A DNA stretch of 64,000 bases from Pseudoroseomonas aestuarii (GCF_042651065.1 NZ_JBHSCH010000002.1:96927-160926); one strand, 5' to 3'; counted from the stretch's first letter, positions 39,539-49,033 are shown. Numbers and translations: made by a program. The notes: generated by a model not told the origin, from the letters alone.

Positions 39539-39675
39539 GCGCGGCGGGCAGCACCAGGACTGCCGGGCCGGAGGCCCATGCGCCACACCTGCCGGAGGCT
39601 CAAGCGCCACACGTTCAGAATCCTTTACCGTCCCCGGGCATAGCCTCGCGCCACTTTCTCTCCCCCGAGGTAGCC

Positions 39676-41169
39676 ATGCTCGATACGATCTGCGCCGCCC
39701 TCCCCCCCAGCGCGGCGGCCCGCATGGCCGCCGTCCAGGCCAGCCAGGCAGTGATCGAATTCCAGCTCGACGGCACCATCCTCGGGGCCAACGACCTGTT
39801 CCTGCGGGCCATGGGCTACACGATCGAGGAGATTCGCGGCCGGCCGCACAGCATGTTCATGGAGCCGGGCGCGCAGTCGGACCCCGCCTACCAGCTGTTC
39901 TGGCGGGAGTTGCGGGCGGGCCGCTTCCAGAGCGCCGAGTTCCGGCGGATCGCCAAGGGCGGGCGCGAGGTCTGGATCCAGGCTTCCTACTGCCCGGTGC
40001 TCAACCGCTGCGGCAGGCCGGCGCGCATCATGAAGTTCGCCACCGACATCACGGCCAGCAAGATGCTCGCGGCGGACCATGCGGGGCAGATCGCCGCCAT
40101 CCACCGCTCCCGCGCCGTCATCGAGTTCGACCTGTCGGGCAAGGTGCTCACCGCGAACGAGAATTTCCTCGCCGCCACGGGCTACCGGCTGGACGAGATC
40201 GTGGGCCAGCACCACTCCATGTTCATGCACCCGGAGGAGCAGCGCCTGCCCGCCTACGAGGCCTTCTGGCAGGCGCTGCGCAACGGCCAGTACCAGGCGG
40301 CCGAGTTCCGGCGCCGGGCCAAGGGCGGCCGCGAGATCTGGATCCAGGCCATCTACAACCCGATCTTCGCGCCCTGCGGCCGGCTGATGAAGATCGTGAA
40401 ATACGCCACCGACATCACCGCCACGGTACAGGCCCGGCAGCGCCGCCTGCAGATGGGGCAGGAGGTGGCCGGGGAGCTGTCCGGCATCTCCAGGGCGGCC
40501 GAGACGACCCTGCACCGCGCGGAGGCCGCGGCCCGCTCCACCGGCGAGACCCTGGGCAAGGTGCAGACCATCGCCCAATCGGCGGATGAGATGGCGAACT
40601 CCGTCTCCGAGATCAACCGGCAGGTGCGCAGCGCCTCGGAGGTGTCCCTCGCCGGCCAGGCGGAGGCGGAGCGCGCCTCGGTGACGGTGGCCGATCTGGT
40701 GCAGGCGGCCGACCGCATCGGCGAGGTGCTGGGGCTGATCGCCGCCATCGCCGGGCAGACCAACCTGCTGGCGCTGAACGCCACCATCGAGGCGGCGCGC
40801 GCCGGCGAGGCCGGCAAGGGCTTCGCCGTGGTGGCCTCCGAGGTGAAGAACCTCGCCAGCCAGACCGCCAAGGCCACCGGCGAGATCAGCAGCCAGGTGG
40901 GCCAGATGCGCAGCGCGGTGGAGCAGACGGTGGGGGCGATCCGCTCCGTGGCGCAGCGGATCGAGGCGATCTCGGACATCGCCACCGCCATCTCCAGCTC
41001 GGTGGACGAGCAGAGCATGACCACGCGGCAGATGGCCGAGAACATGACGCAGGCCGCCGGGGCGGTGGGGGCCATCAGCCAGAGCCTGCAGGGCATCAAC
41101 GAGGCGGCGCAGCAGATGCAGAGCAACATCCGCAACGCCGCCGACCTGTCGCAGGCGCTGATCTCCTGA
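39676..41169 (+). CDS. Soluble PAS-PAS methyl-accepting chemotaxis protein (BdlA-like)
   Basis: The 497-residue receptor has two PAS/PAC domains (~22-128 and ~143-250) of near-repeat sequence (AVIEFQLDGTILGANDLFL versus AVIEFDLSGKVLTANENFL) and an MCP signalling domain with the hairpin tip IAGQTNLLALNATIEAARAG and EGKGFAVVA-type block (AGKGFAVVASEVKNLA). No transmembrane segment or HAMP, so it senses a cytoplasmic cue, probably redox or a bound cofactor. It resembles BdlA/Aer-2-class receptors. The ATG follows CCGAGG. No che genes nearby. Confidence 0.92.
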   Translation: MLDTICAALPPSAAARMAAVQASQAVIEFQLDGTILGANDLFLRAMGYTIEEIRGRPHSMFMEPGAQSDPAYQLFWRELRAGRFQSAEFRRIAKGGREVWIQASYCPVLNRCGRPARIMKFATDITASKMLAADHAGQIAAIHRSRAVIEFDLSGKVLTANENFLAATGYRLDEIVGQHHSMFMHPEEQRLPAYEAFWQALRNGQYQAAEFRRRAKGGREIWIQAIYNPIFAPCGRLMKIVKYATDITATVQARQRRLQMGQEVAGELSGISRAAETTLHRAEAAARSTGETLGKVQTIAQSADEMANSVSEINRQVRSASEVSLAGQAEAERASVTVADLVQAADRIGEVLGLIAAIAGQTNLLALNATIEAARAGEAGKGFAVVASEVKNLASQTAKATGEISSQVGQMRSAVEQTVGAIRSVAQRIEAISDIATAISSSVDEQSMTTRQMAENMTQAAGAVGAISQSLQGINEAAQQMQSNIRNAADLSQALIS

Positions 41170-41170
41170 G

Positions 41171-41193
41171 GGGCGGGGCGCGCCGCCCCGCCC
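41171..41193. terminator. Hairpin between convergent chemoreceptor and livM genes
   Basis: Perfect 10-bp stem GGGCGGGGCG / CGCCCCGCCC, loop CGC, two bases past the chemoreceptor stop. Confidence 0.5.
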
Positions 41194-41198
41194 GCCGC

Positions 41199-42203
41199 CT
41201 ACAGGCGCACCTTCAGCACCCGGCCCAGCTCGCCCACCACCCCGGCGCGGAAGGCCAGCACGCAGGCGACGAAGATGACGCCCTGGATCACCGTCACCCA
41301 GGCGCCGAACTCGGCCAGGTAGTTCTGCATGGTGACGATGACGGCCGCCCCCACCACCGGGCCGAACACCGTGCCGAGCCCGCCCACCAGCGTCATCAGC
41401 ACCACCTCGCCGGACATCGCCCAGTAGACATCGGTGAGGGTGGCGATGCCGAAGAGCAACGCCTTGGTGCCGCCGGCGATGCCGGCCAGGGTGGCGGAGA
41501 GGGTGAAGGCCACCAGCTTGTAGTCGTCCGTCCGGTAGCCGAGCGAGGTGGCGCGTGGCTCGTTCTCGCGGATCGCCGTCAGCACCTGGCCGAAGGGCGA
41601 GTGGACGATGCGGTTGATGAGCAGGAAGCCGGCCAGGAAGACCGCCGCCACCACCCAGTAGAGCGACATGTCGCGGCTGAGGTCCACCACGCCGAGCAGC
41701 GCGCCGCGCGGCACGCGCTGGATGCCGTCCTCGCCGCCGGTGAAGGGCGCCTGGAGGCAGAAGAAATAGACCATCTGCGCCAGCGCCAGGGTGATCATGG
41801 CGAAGTAGATGCCCTGGCGGCGAATGGCGATCCAGCCCGCCACCACGCCAAGCCCCGCCCCCACCACGCCGCCGGCCAGGATGGCCAGCTCCGGCGTGAG
41901 GCCCCACACCTTGGCGGCATGGGCCGCGACATAGCCGCCCATGCCGAAGAACATGGCGTGCCCGAAGGAGAGCAGTCCGACATAGCCGATCAGCAGGTTG
42001 AAGGCGCAGGCGAAGAGGGCGAAGCAGAGCAGCTTCATCAGGAAGACGGGGTAGAGCAGGAACGGCCCCACCAGCAGCGCCGCCAGCATCACCAGGAAGG
42101 CGATGCTCTGCGCCCGGTTGAAGCCCAAGCCCGAGAGGCCGAGCAGCCCGGGGGATTCGGGCGCCAGCATCGCCGGCGCCGTGGATGCGTGACCACCGGC
42201 CAT
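41199..42203 (-). CDS. livM: Branched-chain amino acid ABC transporter permease LivM
   Basis: The 334-residue permease has about nine or ten helices: LLCFALFACAFNLLIGYVGLLSFGHAMFFG, IRRQGIYFAMITLALAQMVYFF, and the coupling region AIRENEPRATSLGYRTDDYKLVAFTLSATLAGIAGG. These match LivM of HAAT-family importers. It pairs with LivH, whose stop lies three bases upstream. It is last in the livG-F-K-H-M operon. The substrate may be branched-chain amino acids, but related systems move urea, amides or aromatic acids. Confidence 0.92.
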   Translation of the reverse strand: MAGGHASTAPAMLAPESPGLLGLSGLGFNRAQSIAFLVMLAALLVGPFLLYPVFLMKLLCFALFACAFNLLIGYVGLLSFGHAMFFGMGGYVAAHAAKVWGLTPELAILAGGVVGAGLGVVAGWIAIRRQGIYFAMITLALAQMVYFFCLQAPFTGGEDGIQRVPRGALLGVVDLSRDMSLYWVVAAVFLAGFLLINRIVHSPFGQVLTAIRENEPRATSLGYRTDDYKLVAFTLSATLAGIAGGTKALLFGIATLTDVYWAMSGEVVLMTLVGGLGTVFGPVVGAAVIVTMQNYLAEFGAWVTVIQGVIFVACVLAFRAGVVGELGRVLKVRL

Positions 42204-42206
42204 GGC

Positions 42207-43094
42207 TCAGGCCCTCCCGAACAGGCCGGCCGGCCGCGCCAGCAGCACGATGGCCATGATGACGAAGATGACGGTGGAGCTGGCCTCGGGGTAGAACACC
42301 TTGGTCAGCCCCTCGACCAGGCCGAGGCCGAAGCCGGTGACCACCGAGCCCAGGATGGAGCCCATGCCGCCGATGACCACCACGGCGAAGACGACGATGA
42401 TGAGGCTCGACCCCATCTGCGGGTTCACCGAGTAGATCGGCGCCGCCAGCACCCCGGCGAAGGCGGCGAGCCCCACCCCCGCCGCGTAGGTGAGCGTGAC
42501 CATGCGCGGCACGTTGACGCCGAAGGCCTGCACCAGCGCCGCGTTCTCGGTGGCCGCGCGCAGATAGGCGCCGAGCCGCGTCTTCTCGATGACGAGCCAG
42601 GTGGCGAGGCTCATCCCCAGCGCCGCCACCACCACCCAGAGGCGGTACTTCGGCAGGAACATGAAGCCGAGATCGACCGGCGGGCCGCCTAGCGCCTCGG
42701 GCGGCGCGTAGGGCAGGCCGGAGGAGCCGAACTGGTTGCGGAAGATGCCCTCGATGATCAGCGCCAGCCCGAAGGTGAGCAGCAGGCCGTAGAGGTGGTC
42801 GAGCTTGTAGAGGCGGCTGATCATCGTCTTCTCGATCAGCACGCCGAAGGCGCCGACGATCAGCGGCGAGAGCACCAGCGCCGGCCAGTAGCCGATGCCC
42901 ACCCAGTTCAGCAGCATCCAGGCGACGAAGGCGCCCATCATGAACTGGGCGCCGTGGGCGAAGTTGATGACGTTCAGCATGCCGAAGATGACGGCGAGGC
43001 CGAGCGAGAGCAGCGCGTAGAAGGCGCCGTTCACCAGGCCGAGCACGATCTGCGGCAGGCCGAGCTCAATCTGGAAGAGCAATTCCTCAAGCAC
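42207..43094 (-). CDS. livH: Branched-chain amino acid ABC transporter permease LivH
   Basis: A 295-residue permease with about eight helices and family features GLVNGAFYALLSLGLAVIFG, MLNVINFAHGAQFMMGAF, RAATENAALVQAFGVNVPRM and VVIGGMGSILGSVVTGFGLGLVEG. It starts with GTG at 43094 after a GGGAAG-type site. Follows livK by 87 bp and precedes livM in the same transcription unit. Confidence 0.92.
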   Translation of the reverse strand: MLEELLFQIELGLPQIVLGLVNGAFYALLSLGLAVIFGMLNVINFAHGAQFMMGAFVAWMLLNWVGIGYWPALVLSPLIVGAFGVLIEKTMISRLYKLDHLYGLLLTFGLALIIEGIFRNQFGSSGLPYAPPEALGGPPVDLGFMFLPKYRLWVVVAALGMSLATWLVIEKTRLGAYLRAATENAALVQAFGVNVPRMVTLTYAAGVGLAAFAGVLAAPIYSVNPQMGSSLIIVVFAVVVIGGMGSILGSVVTGFGLGLVEGLTKVFYPEASSTVIFVIMAIVLLARPAGLFGRA

Positions 43095-43181
43095 CGGCGA
43101 GACTTCCCGTGGCGAGCGGCTTCAGGGTCCGGCCGGGCGCACCATGGCGTACCCGGCCGGAGTGGCTGCGGAGAGGCTGGA

Positions 43182-44438
43182 TCAGCTCTTCACCAGGCTG
43201 CAGCCGCCCTCGGAGAGCGGGCGCCAGGCCTCGTCGGCCGGGGTGGTCTGCAGCACCTTGTAGTAGTCCCAGGCGCCCTTCGATTCCTCGGGGCTCTTGA
43301 CCTCGAAGAGGTAGACGGGGTGCAGCTTGCGGCCATCCTCGCGGATGCGGCCCTGCCCGAAGCAGTCATCGTCGGTCGGCATCGCCTTCATGCGCGCCAC
43401 CGCCTCGGCGCCGCTGGCCTTGGCCGCCGCCACGCCCATGTCGCCCACCGCCTTCAGGTAGTGCAGCACGGAGGCGTAGCAGCCGGCATGCGACATGGCG
43501 GGGTAGTTGCCGCCCATGGCGCCCTTCACCCGGCCGGTGAAGGCGCGGGTGCGGTCGTTCAGGTCCCAATAGAAGCTCTCGGTGCAGACGAGGCCCTGCG
43601 CCGCCTTCAGCCCGAGGCTGTGCACGTCGTTGATGAACATCAGCAGCACGGCGATCTTGGTGCCGCGCCGCGTGACGCCGAACTCGGCCGCCTGCTTCAC
43701 GCTGTTGATGGTGTCCGTGCCGGCATTGGCCAGGCCGATCACTTTGGCGCGGCTCTGCTGCGCCTGCAGCAGGTAGGAGGAGAAGTCGGTCGACTGCAGG
43801 GGGTGGCGCACATTGCCCAGCACCTTGCCGCCGGCCGCCTGCACGAAGCGGGTGGTGTCGCGCTCCAGCGCATGGCCGAAGGCGTAGTCGGCGGTGATGA
43901 AGAACCAGCTGTCGCCGCCCGTCTTCACCATGGCGCCGCCGGTGGACTTGGCGAGCATGTAGGTGTCGTAGGTCCAGTGCACCGTGTTCGGGCTGCACTG
44001 GGCGCCGGTGAGGTCGGTCGTGGCGCCGGTCGAGTTGAAGTAGGCCTTGTTCTTCTCGCGGACGACGGCGTTCACCGCCAGCGCCACCGCCGAGTTCGGC
44101 ACGTCGAAGATGACATCGACACCGTCGCGGTCGATCCACTGGCGGGCGATGGTGGAGCCGACATCCGCCTTGTTCTGGTGGTCGGCGAAGACGACCTCGA
44201 CATTCACCCCGCGCTGGGCGATGCCGGAATCCTGGATCGCCTGCCGCACACAGGCCACGGAGCCGGGCCCCGAGATCTCGCGATAGACGCCGGACTGGTC
44301 GTTCAGCACGCCGATCTTCAGCGTGTTGGCGCCCTGGGCGCGGGCGCGGCCGGGCAGGCCGGCGAGCCCCGCCCCCAGGGCGGGGGCGATGGCCGCGGCG
44401 GCGGCGGTCTTCAGCAGGCTGCGGCGATCTTGTGCCAT
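43182..44438 (-). CDS. livK: Branched-chain amino acid-type ABC transporter binding protein
   Basis: A 418-residue periplasmic type I binding protein with a Tat-like signal (MAQDRRSLLKTAAAAAIAP, ending RARAQ). Core motifs TLKIGVLNDQSGVYREISG, VFADHQNKADVGSTIARQWI, DSWFFITADYAFGHALERDT and GKLHPVYLF-type end (RKLHPVYLFEVKSP) place it in the LivK/AmiC-like group, of the long variety found with amide, urea or aromatic substrates. The ATG at 44438 begins the signal. It sits between livF and livH. Confidence 0.9.
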   Translation of the reverse strand: MAQDRRSLLKTAAAAAIAPALGAGLAGLPGRARAQGANTLKIGVLNDQSGVYREISGPGSVACVRQAIQDSGIAQRGVNVEVVFADHQNKADVGSTIARQWIDRDGVDVIFDVPNSAVALAVNAVVREKNKAYFNSTGATTDLTGAQCSPNTVHWTYDTYMLAKSTGGAMVKTGGDSWFFITADYAFGHALERDTTRFVQAAGGKVLGNVRHPLQSTDFSSYLLQAQQSRAKVIGLANAGTDTINSVKQAAEFGVTRRGTKIAVLLMFINDVHSLGLKAAQGLVCTESFYWDLNDRTRAFTGRVKGAMGGNYPAMSHAGCYASVLHYLKAVGDMGVAAAKASGAEAVARMKAMPTDDDCFGQGRIREDGRKLHPVYLFEVKSPEESKGAWDYYKVLQTTPADEAWRPLSEGGCSLVKS

Positions 44439-44577
44439 GTCTCGGTTCTCTCCCAATGCCCCTGTCGTCCCCCGGGGCCGGGTCTGGTGCCTCCGCCGGC
44501 GCAGTGCGCCGCCGGCCGGGCGGAGGCGTGCAAGCCTGTGGCGGTCCGGGCCGGGGCGCCGGCCGGACGCCGAGAAG

Positions 44578-45274
<697 letters not shown>

Positions 45275-45282
<8 letters not shown>

Positions 45283-46051
45283 GGGCGGCGGCTCCGGCGA
45301 TGGAGGGATCGGTGCCGAGATAGGCGGCGACGACCTCGGGGTTGCGGGAGACGGTGGCGTAGTCCCCCTCCGCCAGCACGCGGCCGCGCGTCAGCACCGT
45401 GATGGTGTCGCACAGGCCTTCGACCACCTTCAGGTTGTGCTCCACCATCAGCACGGTGCGGCCCTGCGCCACGCGCTTCACCAGCGCCACGATGCGGTCC
45501 ACATCCTCGGCCGTCATGCCGGCGGTGGGCTCGTCGAGCAGCATCATCACCGGGTCGAGCGCCAGGGTGGTGGCGATCTCCAGCGCGCGCTTGCGGCCAT
45601 AGGGCAGCTGCCCCGCCGTCAGCGCGGCATAGGAGGAGAGGCCGACATCCTCGAGCAGCTCCCGCGCCCGCGAATCGTGCTGCCGCAGCACGCGGTCGGA
45701 ACGCCAGAAATCGAAGCTGCCGCCGCGCTGCCGCTGCAGCGCCACGCGCACATTCTCCAGCACCGTCAGGTGCGGGAAAACGGCGGAGATCTGGAAGCTG
45801 CGCACCAGGCCGAGCCGCGCCACCTCGGCGGGCTTCATGCGGGTGATGTCGCGCCCGTCGAAGCGGATCTCGCCGCGCGTCGGCGGCAGGAACTTGGTCA
45901 GCAGGTTGAAGCAGGTCGTCTTGCCGGCGCCGTTGGGCCCGATCAGCCCATGGATGCTTCCCCGCCGGATCTGGAGCGACACGTCGCCCACGGCCACGAA
46001 GCCAAGGAACTCCTTGGTCATGCCGCGCGTCTCCAGGATGGTGTCCGTCAC
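45275..46051 (-). CDS. livG: Branched-chain amino acid ABC transporter ATPase LivG
   Basis: The 258-residue ATPase has Walker A GPNGAGKTTCFNLLT, LVRSFQISAVFPHLTVLENV, LPYGRKRALEIATTLALDP, Walker B LLLDEPTAGM and the EGLCDTITVL... region; the signature loop reads YGRKRALEIA instead of LSGGQ, usual for LivG. The GTG at 46051 is chosen because AAGGGAG lies upstream and the family starts here. A much longer reading frame upstream is non-coding. First gene of livG-F-K-H-M. Confidence 0.92.
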
Positions 46052-46179
46052 CCTGTGCTCCCTTTCATTGCACGCTCCCCGAGATCCCGTTCCGGGACCA
46101 TTGCGACGCACAATGGACGAGGCGCAAAGCCCTCTGCAAGCAAAGCTTTCAGGGTCTGCCGCGCGGCCTCGCGGCCGCC

Positions 46180-46635
46180 TCAGATGGCGAAGTTCAGCGC
46201 CTCCGGCGTCGGGCGCTGCAGGCCGGCCAGGGCGGCGCGGCGCAGCAGCTCGGCCACGGTGCGGCCCGAAAGCGCCTCCAGCAGCCCCGCCTCCAGTTCC
46301 TCCCACAGCGGCATCATCACCCGCACCTGCAGGGGCGAGGGCGGCGGCGGCGCCGGCTCGGCGGCGGTGTCTCCGCCGGTGGCGGCCGCCACCACCTCCG
46401 CCAGGGTGATGTCGCGCGCCGCGCGGCCCAGCCGGTAGCCGCCCTTCGGCCCGCGCGTGCTGCCCAGGATGCCGGCGCGCGAGAGGGCCTGCAGCACCGG
46501 CTCGATACCCCGGCGCGCCTCGCCCAGGCGGTCGGCGATATCGCCCGCCGGCACGGTGCTGCCGCGCCCCGCGTGGAAAGCCACGTCCAGCACGATCGAC
46601 ACCGCCGTCATCGCCCGATCCCGCCGCAACAACAT
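46180..46635 (-). CDS. Rrf2-family transcriptional regulator
   Basis: The 151-residue protein shows the Rrf2 winged helix: RDRAMTAVSIVLDVAFHAG, IADRLGEARRGIEPVLQALSRAGILGSTRGPKGGYRLGR and ITLAEVVAAA. It contains no cysteine at all, so it cannot ligate an Fe-S cluster through the three Cys used by IscR or NsrR. The position divergent from cysK suggests a CymR-like role in cysteine/sulfur control. The ATG at 46635 follows AGGGGTGA. Confidence 0.85.
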   Translation of the reverse strand: MLLRRDRAMTAVSIVLDVAFHAGRGSTVPAGDIADRLGEARRGIEPVLQALSRAGILGSTRGPKGGYRLGRAARDITLAEVVAAATGGDTAAEPAPPPPSPLQVRVMMPLWEELEAGLLEALSGRTVAELLRRAALAGLQRPTPEALNFAI

Positions 46636-46650
46636 CGCATTCACCCCTGA

Positions 46651-46673
46651 ACCACGCATCCGATACGTGGTAT
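46651..46673. promoter_or_regulatory. Putative Rrf2 operator between regulator and cysK
   Basis: Inverted repeat ACCACG-N9-CGTGGT (46651-46671) overlapping a second dyad ATAC-GTG-GTAT (46663-46673), centred in the 47-bp divergent region. Confidence 0.45.
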
Positions 46674-46682
46674 AGCCGCCCC

Positions 46683-47681
46683 ATGCCCGAAGGAAACACC
46701 CCCCGCGCCATTCCCGGCGCCACCCGGCCCGGCGCCACCCGGCCCGGCGGGATGCACGAGAGCATCCTCAGCACCATCGGCAACACCCCCCTGGTCCGGC
46801 TGCCCCGGCTGGAGGCAGCGCGTGGCCTGAAGGCGCGGCTGGCGCTGAAGCTGGAATTCTTCAACCCGCTCGGCTCGGTGAAGGACCGGATCGGCCTCGC
46901 CATGATCGAGGCGGCGGAGCGGGAGGGGCTGATCCACCCGGGCGAGTCGGTGCTGGTGGAGCCGACCTCGGGCAACACCGGCATCGCGCTGGGCTTCGTC
47001 GCCGCCGCCAAGGGCTACCGGCTGATCGTCACCATGCCGGACGGCGCCAGCGTGGAGCGGCGCAAGATGCTACGCCTGCTGGGTGCCGAGGTGGAGCTGA
47101 CGCCCGCCGGCCAGGGCATGTCGGGCGCCATCGCCCGGGCCGAGGCGATCGTCGCGGCGACGCCGGGCGCCTGGATGCCGCGGCAGTTCGACAACCCCGC
47201 CAACCCGGCGGTGCACGCCGCGACCACCGCCGAAGAGATCTGGGCCGACAGCGCGGGGCTGGTGGATGTGGTGGTGGGGGGCGTCGGCACCGGTGGCACC
47301 CTCACCGGCATCGCCCGCGCGCTGAAGCCGCGCCGCGCGGGGATGCGCGTGATCGGGGTGGAGCCGGCCGAATCCGCCGTCCTCTCGGGCGACGACCCGG
47401 GCCCGCACGAGATCCAGGGCATCGGCGCGGGCTTCCGCCCCACGGTGCTGGAGCTGCACCGTCTGGACGCGGTGCGGCGGGTGACGGAGCGGGAGAGCTT
47501 CGCGGCCGCCCGGCTCTGTGCCCGCACCGAGGGGCTGCCCATCGGCATCTCCTCCGGCGCGGTGCTGCATGCCATGCTGGAACTGGGCGCGGAGCCAGCC
47601 ATTGAGGGGCAGCTGATCGTCGGGATCGCCGCCTCCTTCGCCGAGCGCTACCTCTCCACCGACCTCTTCGCCGGCCTGTAG
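46683..47681 (+). CDS. cysK: Cysteine synthase A (O-acetylserine sulfhydrylase)
   Basis: PLP enzyme joining sulfide to O-acetylserine. Key parts: ILSTIGNTPLVRL, PLP lysine in FFNPLGSVKDRIG, PTSGNTGIALGFVAA, the glycine loop VGTGGTLTGIARAL and EPAESAVLSG ... HEIQGIGAGFRP. From ATG 46683 it has 332 residues with a 23-residue repeat-bearing N-terminal extension. ATG 46752 (MHESILSTIGNTP) gives 309, the usual family length, and may be the real start. It is divergent from an Rrf2 regulator and ends in a hairpin. Confidence 0.94.
   Translation: MPEGNTPRAIPGATRPGATRPGGMHESILSTIGNTPLVRLPRLEAARGLKARLALKLEFFNPLGSVKDRIGLAMIEAAEREGLIHPGESVLVEPTSGNTGIALGFVAAAKGYRLIVTMPDGASVERRKMLRLLGAEVELTPAGQGMSGAIARAEAIVAATPGAWMPRQFDNPANPAVHAATTAEEIWADSAGLVDVVVGGVGTGGTLTGIARALKPRRAGMRVIGVEPAESAVLSGDDPGPHEIQGIGAGFRPTVLELHRLDAVRRVTERESFAAARLCARTEGLPIGISSGAVLHAMLELGAEPAIEGQLIVGIAASFAERYLSTDLFAGL
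46716..46745 (+). repeat. 15-bp tandem duplication at the 5' end of cysK
   Basis: GGCGCCACCCGGCCC occurs twice in tandem (46716-46730, 46731-46745), encoding GATRPGATRP if translation starts at 46683, or lying in the leader if it starts at 46752. Confidence 0.85.
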
Positions 47682-47699
47682 CGCCGCCTCAGGCGGCGC
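47681..47699 (+). terminator. Hairpin at the end of cysK
   Basis: Perfect 8-bp stem GCGCCGCC / GGCGGCGC, loop TCA, starting at the last base of the stop codon; no T-tract. Confidence 0.5.
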
Positions 47700-47759
47700 C
47701 CGCCCGCCGCGGGAGGATCTGCGGGCGGGGAATGCGGGGGCCGCCGGCCGGTGCGCCGC

Positions 47760-48044
47760 TTACAGGCGGCGGAGATAGCTGTGCACCGCCTCCCATGCGT
47801 CCCGCGCCGCATGATGGTGGCCGAACTCGTGCACCAGGTCGTAGCCGTAGTTGCGGAAGTCGGTCTTCAGGATGTCGATCCACCGCCGCCGCTGCGGCGC
47901 TTCCTGCCCCGCCAGAACCTGCTGGATGGCCCGCTCCGCCGCCACCCGCCCCAGGTCGCGTGCCCGCGCCGGGGCGGTATCCTCGGAAATACGTGCATGG
48001 ATCTCGTGGCCGATCTGATCGAACACCATGCCTCCGCGAATCAT
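47760..48044 (-). CDS. Small hypothetical protein
   Basis: A 94-residue soluble, His- and Arg-rich protein (MVFDQIGHEIHARISEDTA, DILKTDFRNYGYDLVHEFGH then HHAARDAWEAVHSYLRRL). No family recognised. The reading frame is well formed and differs in character from shadow frames. The ATG at 48044 is preferred because AGGG lies about eight bases upstream. ATG 48029 or 48053 are possible, and a TTG at 48080 is the longest choice. Confidence 0.6.
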   Translation of the reverse strand: MIRGGMVFDQIGHEIHARISEDTAPARARDLGRVAAERAIQQVLAGQEAPQRRRWIDILKTDFRNYGYDLVHEFGHHHAARDAWEAVHSYLRRL

Positions 48045-48241
48045 TGCAACCATCCCTGGCACTTCATTGTGCACCGACAATGATTTTAGACGATTCCCGA
48101 CTTTGCGGCAATTCTGTGGCTAGTCTTGGAAGCACCGCAGCATGACACGCTTGCGCGAGGGCTAAGAAGGCGGAGCGACGCGGCGCGGCGCCTGCCGGCA
48201 CGCCGCCCCCGGCCGCGCCCCGGAGGTGAAAAAGCGACATG

Positions 48242-48274
48242 AAAAAGCCCGGCCACCTGCGAGGGCGGCCGGGC
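48242..48274 (-). terminator. Intrinsic terminator downstream of tRNA-Pro
   Basis: Minus-strand stem GCCCGGCC / GGCCGGGC (48274-48267 with 48254-48247) followed by TTTTT (48246-48242). A second hairpin ATGCCC-GAAA-GGGCAT within GCCGG/CCGGC arms (48284-48313) lies between it and the tRNA. Confidence 0.8.
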
Positions 48275-48334
48275 ATTCAGGAAGCCGGAGATGCCCGAAA
48301 GGGCATACCGGCCGGCAATCCTTGGCTTGGCGTA

Positions 48335-48408
48335 TCGGGCAGGCGGGATTCGAACCCACGACCCCCAGTCCCCCAGACTGATGCGCTACCAGGCTGCGCT
48401 ACTGCCCG
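48335..48408 (-). tRNA. tRNA-Pro (anticodon GGG)
   Basis: Cloverleaf folds: acceptor CGGGCAG/CTGCCCG, D arm GCGCAGCCTGGTAGCGC, anticodon stem TCAGT/ACTGG with loop CTGGGGG (anticodon GGG, positions 34-36), T arm GTGGGTTCGAATCCCGC. Discriminator A; CCA is not encoded. Confidence 0.95.
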
Positions 48409-48479
48409 CTGTGCCAGGATGCCGGCTGGCCTTCAGCACCAGCCGGGGCGGCTGGAGCGTATCGGCTCCGACGACCGGG

Positions 48480-48508
48480 GGCATAGCACCCGTGCCGCCC
48501 CGCCTCAA
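48480..48508 (-). promoter_or_regulatory. Predicted promoter of tRNA-Pro
   Basis: Minus-strand TTGAGG (48508-48503), 17-bp spacer, TATGCC (48485-48480), about 70 bp before the mature tRNA end. Confidence 0.35.
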
Positions 48509-48592
48509 CCCCCTGCCCCGAAGAAGATGGGGTTAATCTGCCCGCGAAACCGCCACGGGGCACCGGCCGCCCGCCGCCCTGGCCCGGGGCGG

Positions 48593-49033
48593 CTAGCGGC
48601 CCATGCGGGCGGCGAGGATGCGCAGCTCGGCCGCGAGCGCCTCCAGCTCCGCCACCGCATCGCGCAGCGCCGTCGCGGCGGGCTCGTGCGGCGCGCCCTC
48701 CGCCTCGGGCAGGTCGGCCTCCGCCTCCCCGCCCCCTTCGCCGCCATTGTCGCGCAGCAGGCGCTGCACGCCCTTGATGGTGTATCCCTGGGTGTAGAGC
48801 AGGTCGCCGATGCGCCGCAGCAGGGCGATATCCTCGGGCCGGTAGTAGCGCCGCCCGCCTCCGCGCTTCAGCGGCTTGAGCTGCGGGAACTTGGTCTCCC
48901 AGAAACGCAGCACGTGCTGCGGAATCTGCAGATCCTCCGCCACCTCGCTGATGGTGCGGAATGCCGTCGGGGCCTTGCGCGGTCGGCCGGTGGCCTCCGG
49001 ATCCTCTGGCATCGGATGCACCCCGTCATTCAT
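48593..49033 (-). CDS. MerR-family transcriptional regulator
   Basis: A 146-residue protein with a MerR DNA-binding domain (TAFRTISEVAEDLQIPQHVLRFWETKFPQLKPLKRGGGRRYYRPEDIALL, residues ~23-73), then a short coiled-coil dimerisation helix (LRDAVAELEALAAELRILAARM) and no metal- or drug-binding Cys. It follows ihfA by 36 bp on the same strand. The ihfA-merR pair is conserved in alphaproteobacteria. Its targets are unknown. Confidence 0.9.
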   Translation of the reverse strand: MNDGVHPMPEDPEATGRPRKAPTAFRTISEVAEDLQIPQHVLRFWETKFPQLKPLKRGGGRRYYRPEDIALLRRIGDLLYTQGYTIKGVQRLLRDNGGEGGGEAEADLPEAEGAPHEPAATALRDAVAELEALAAELRILAARMGR

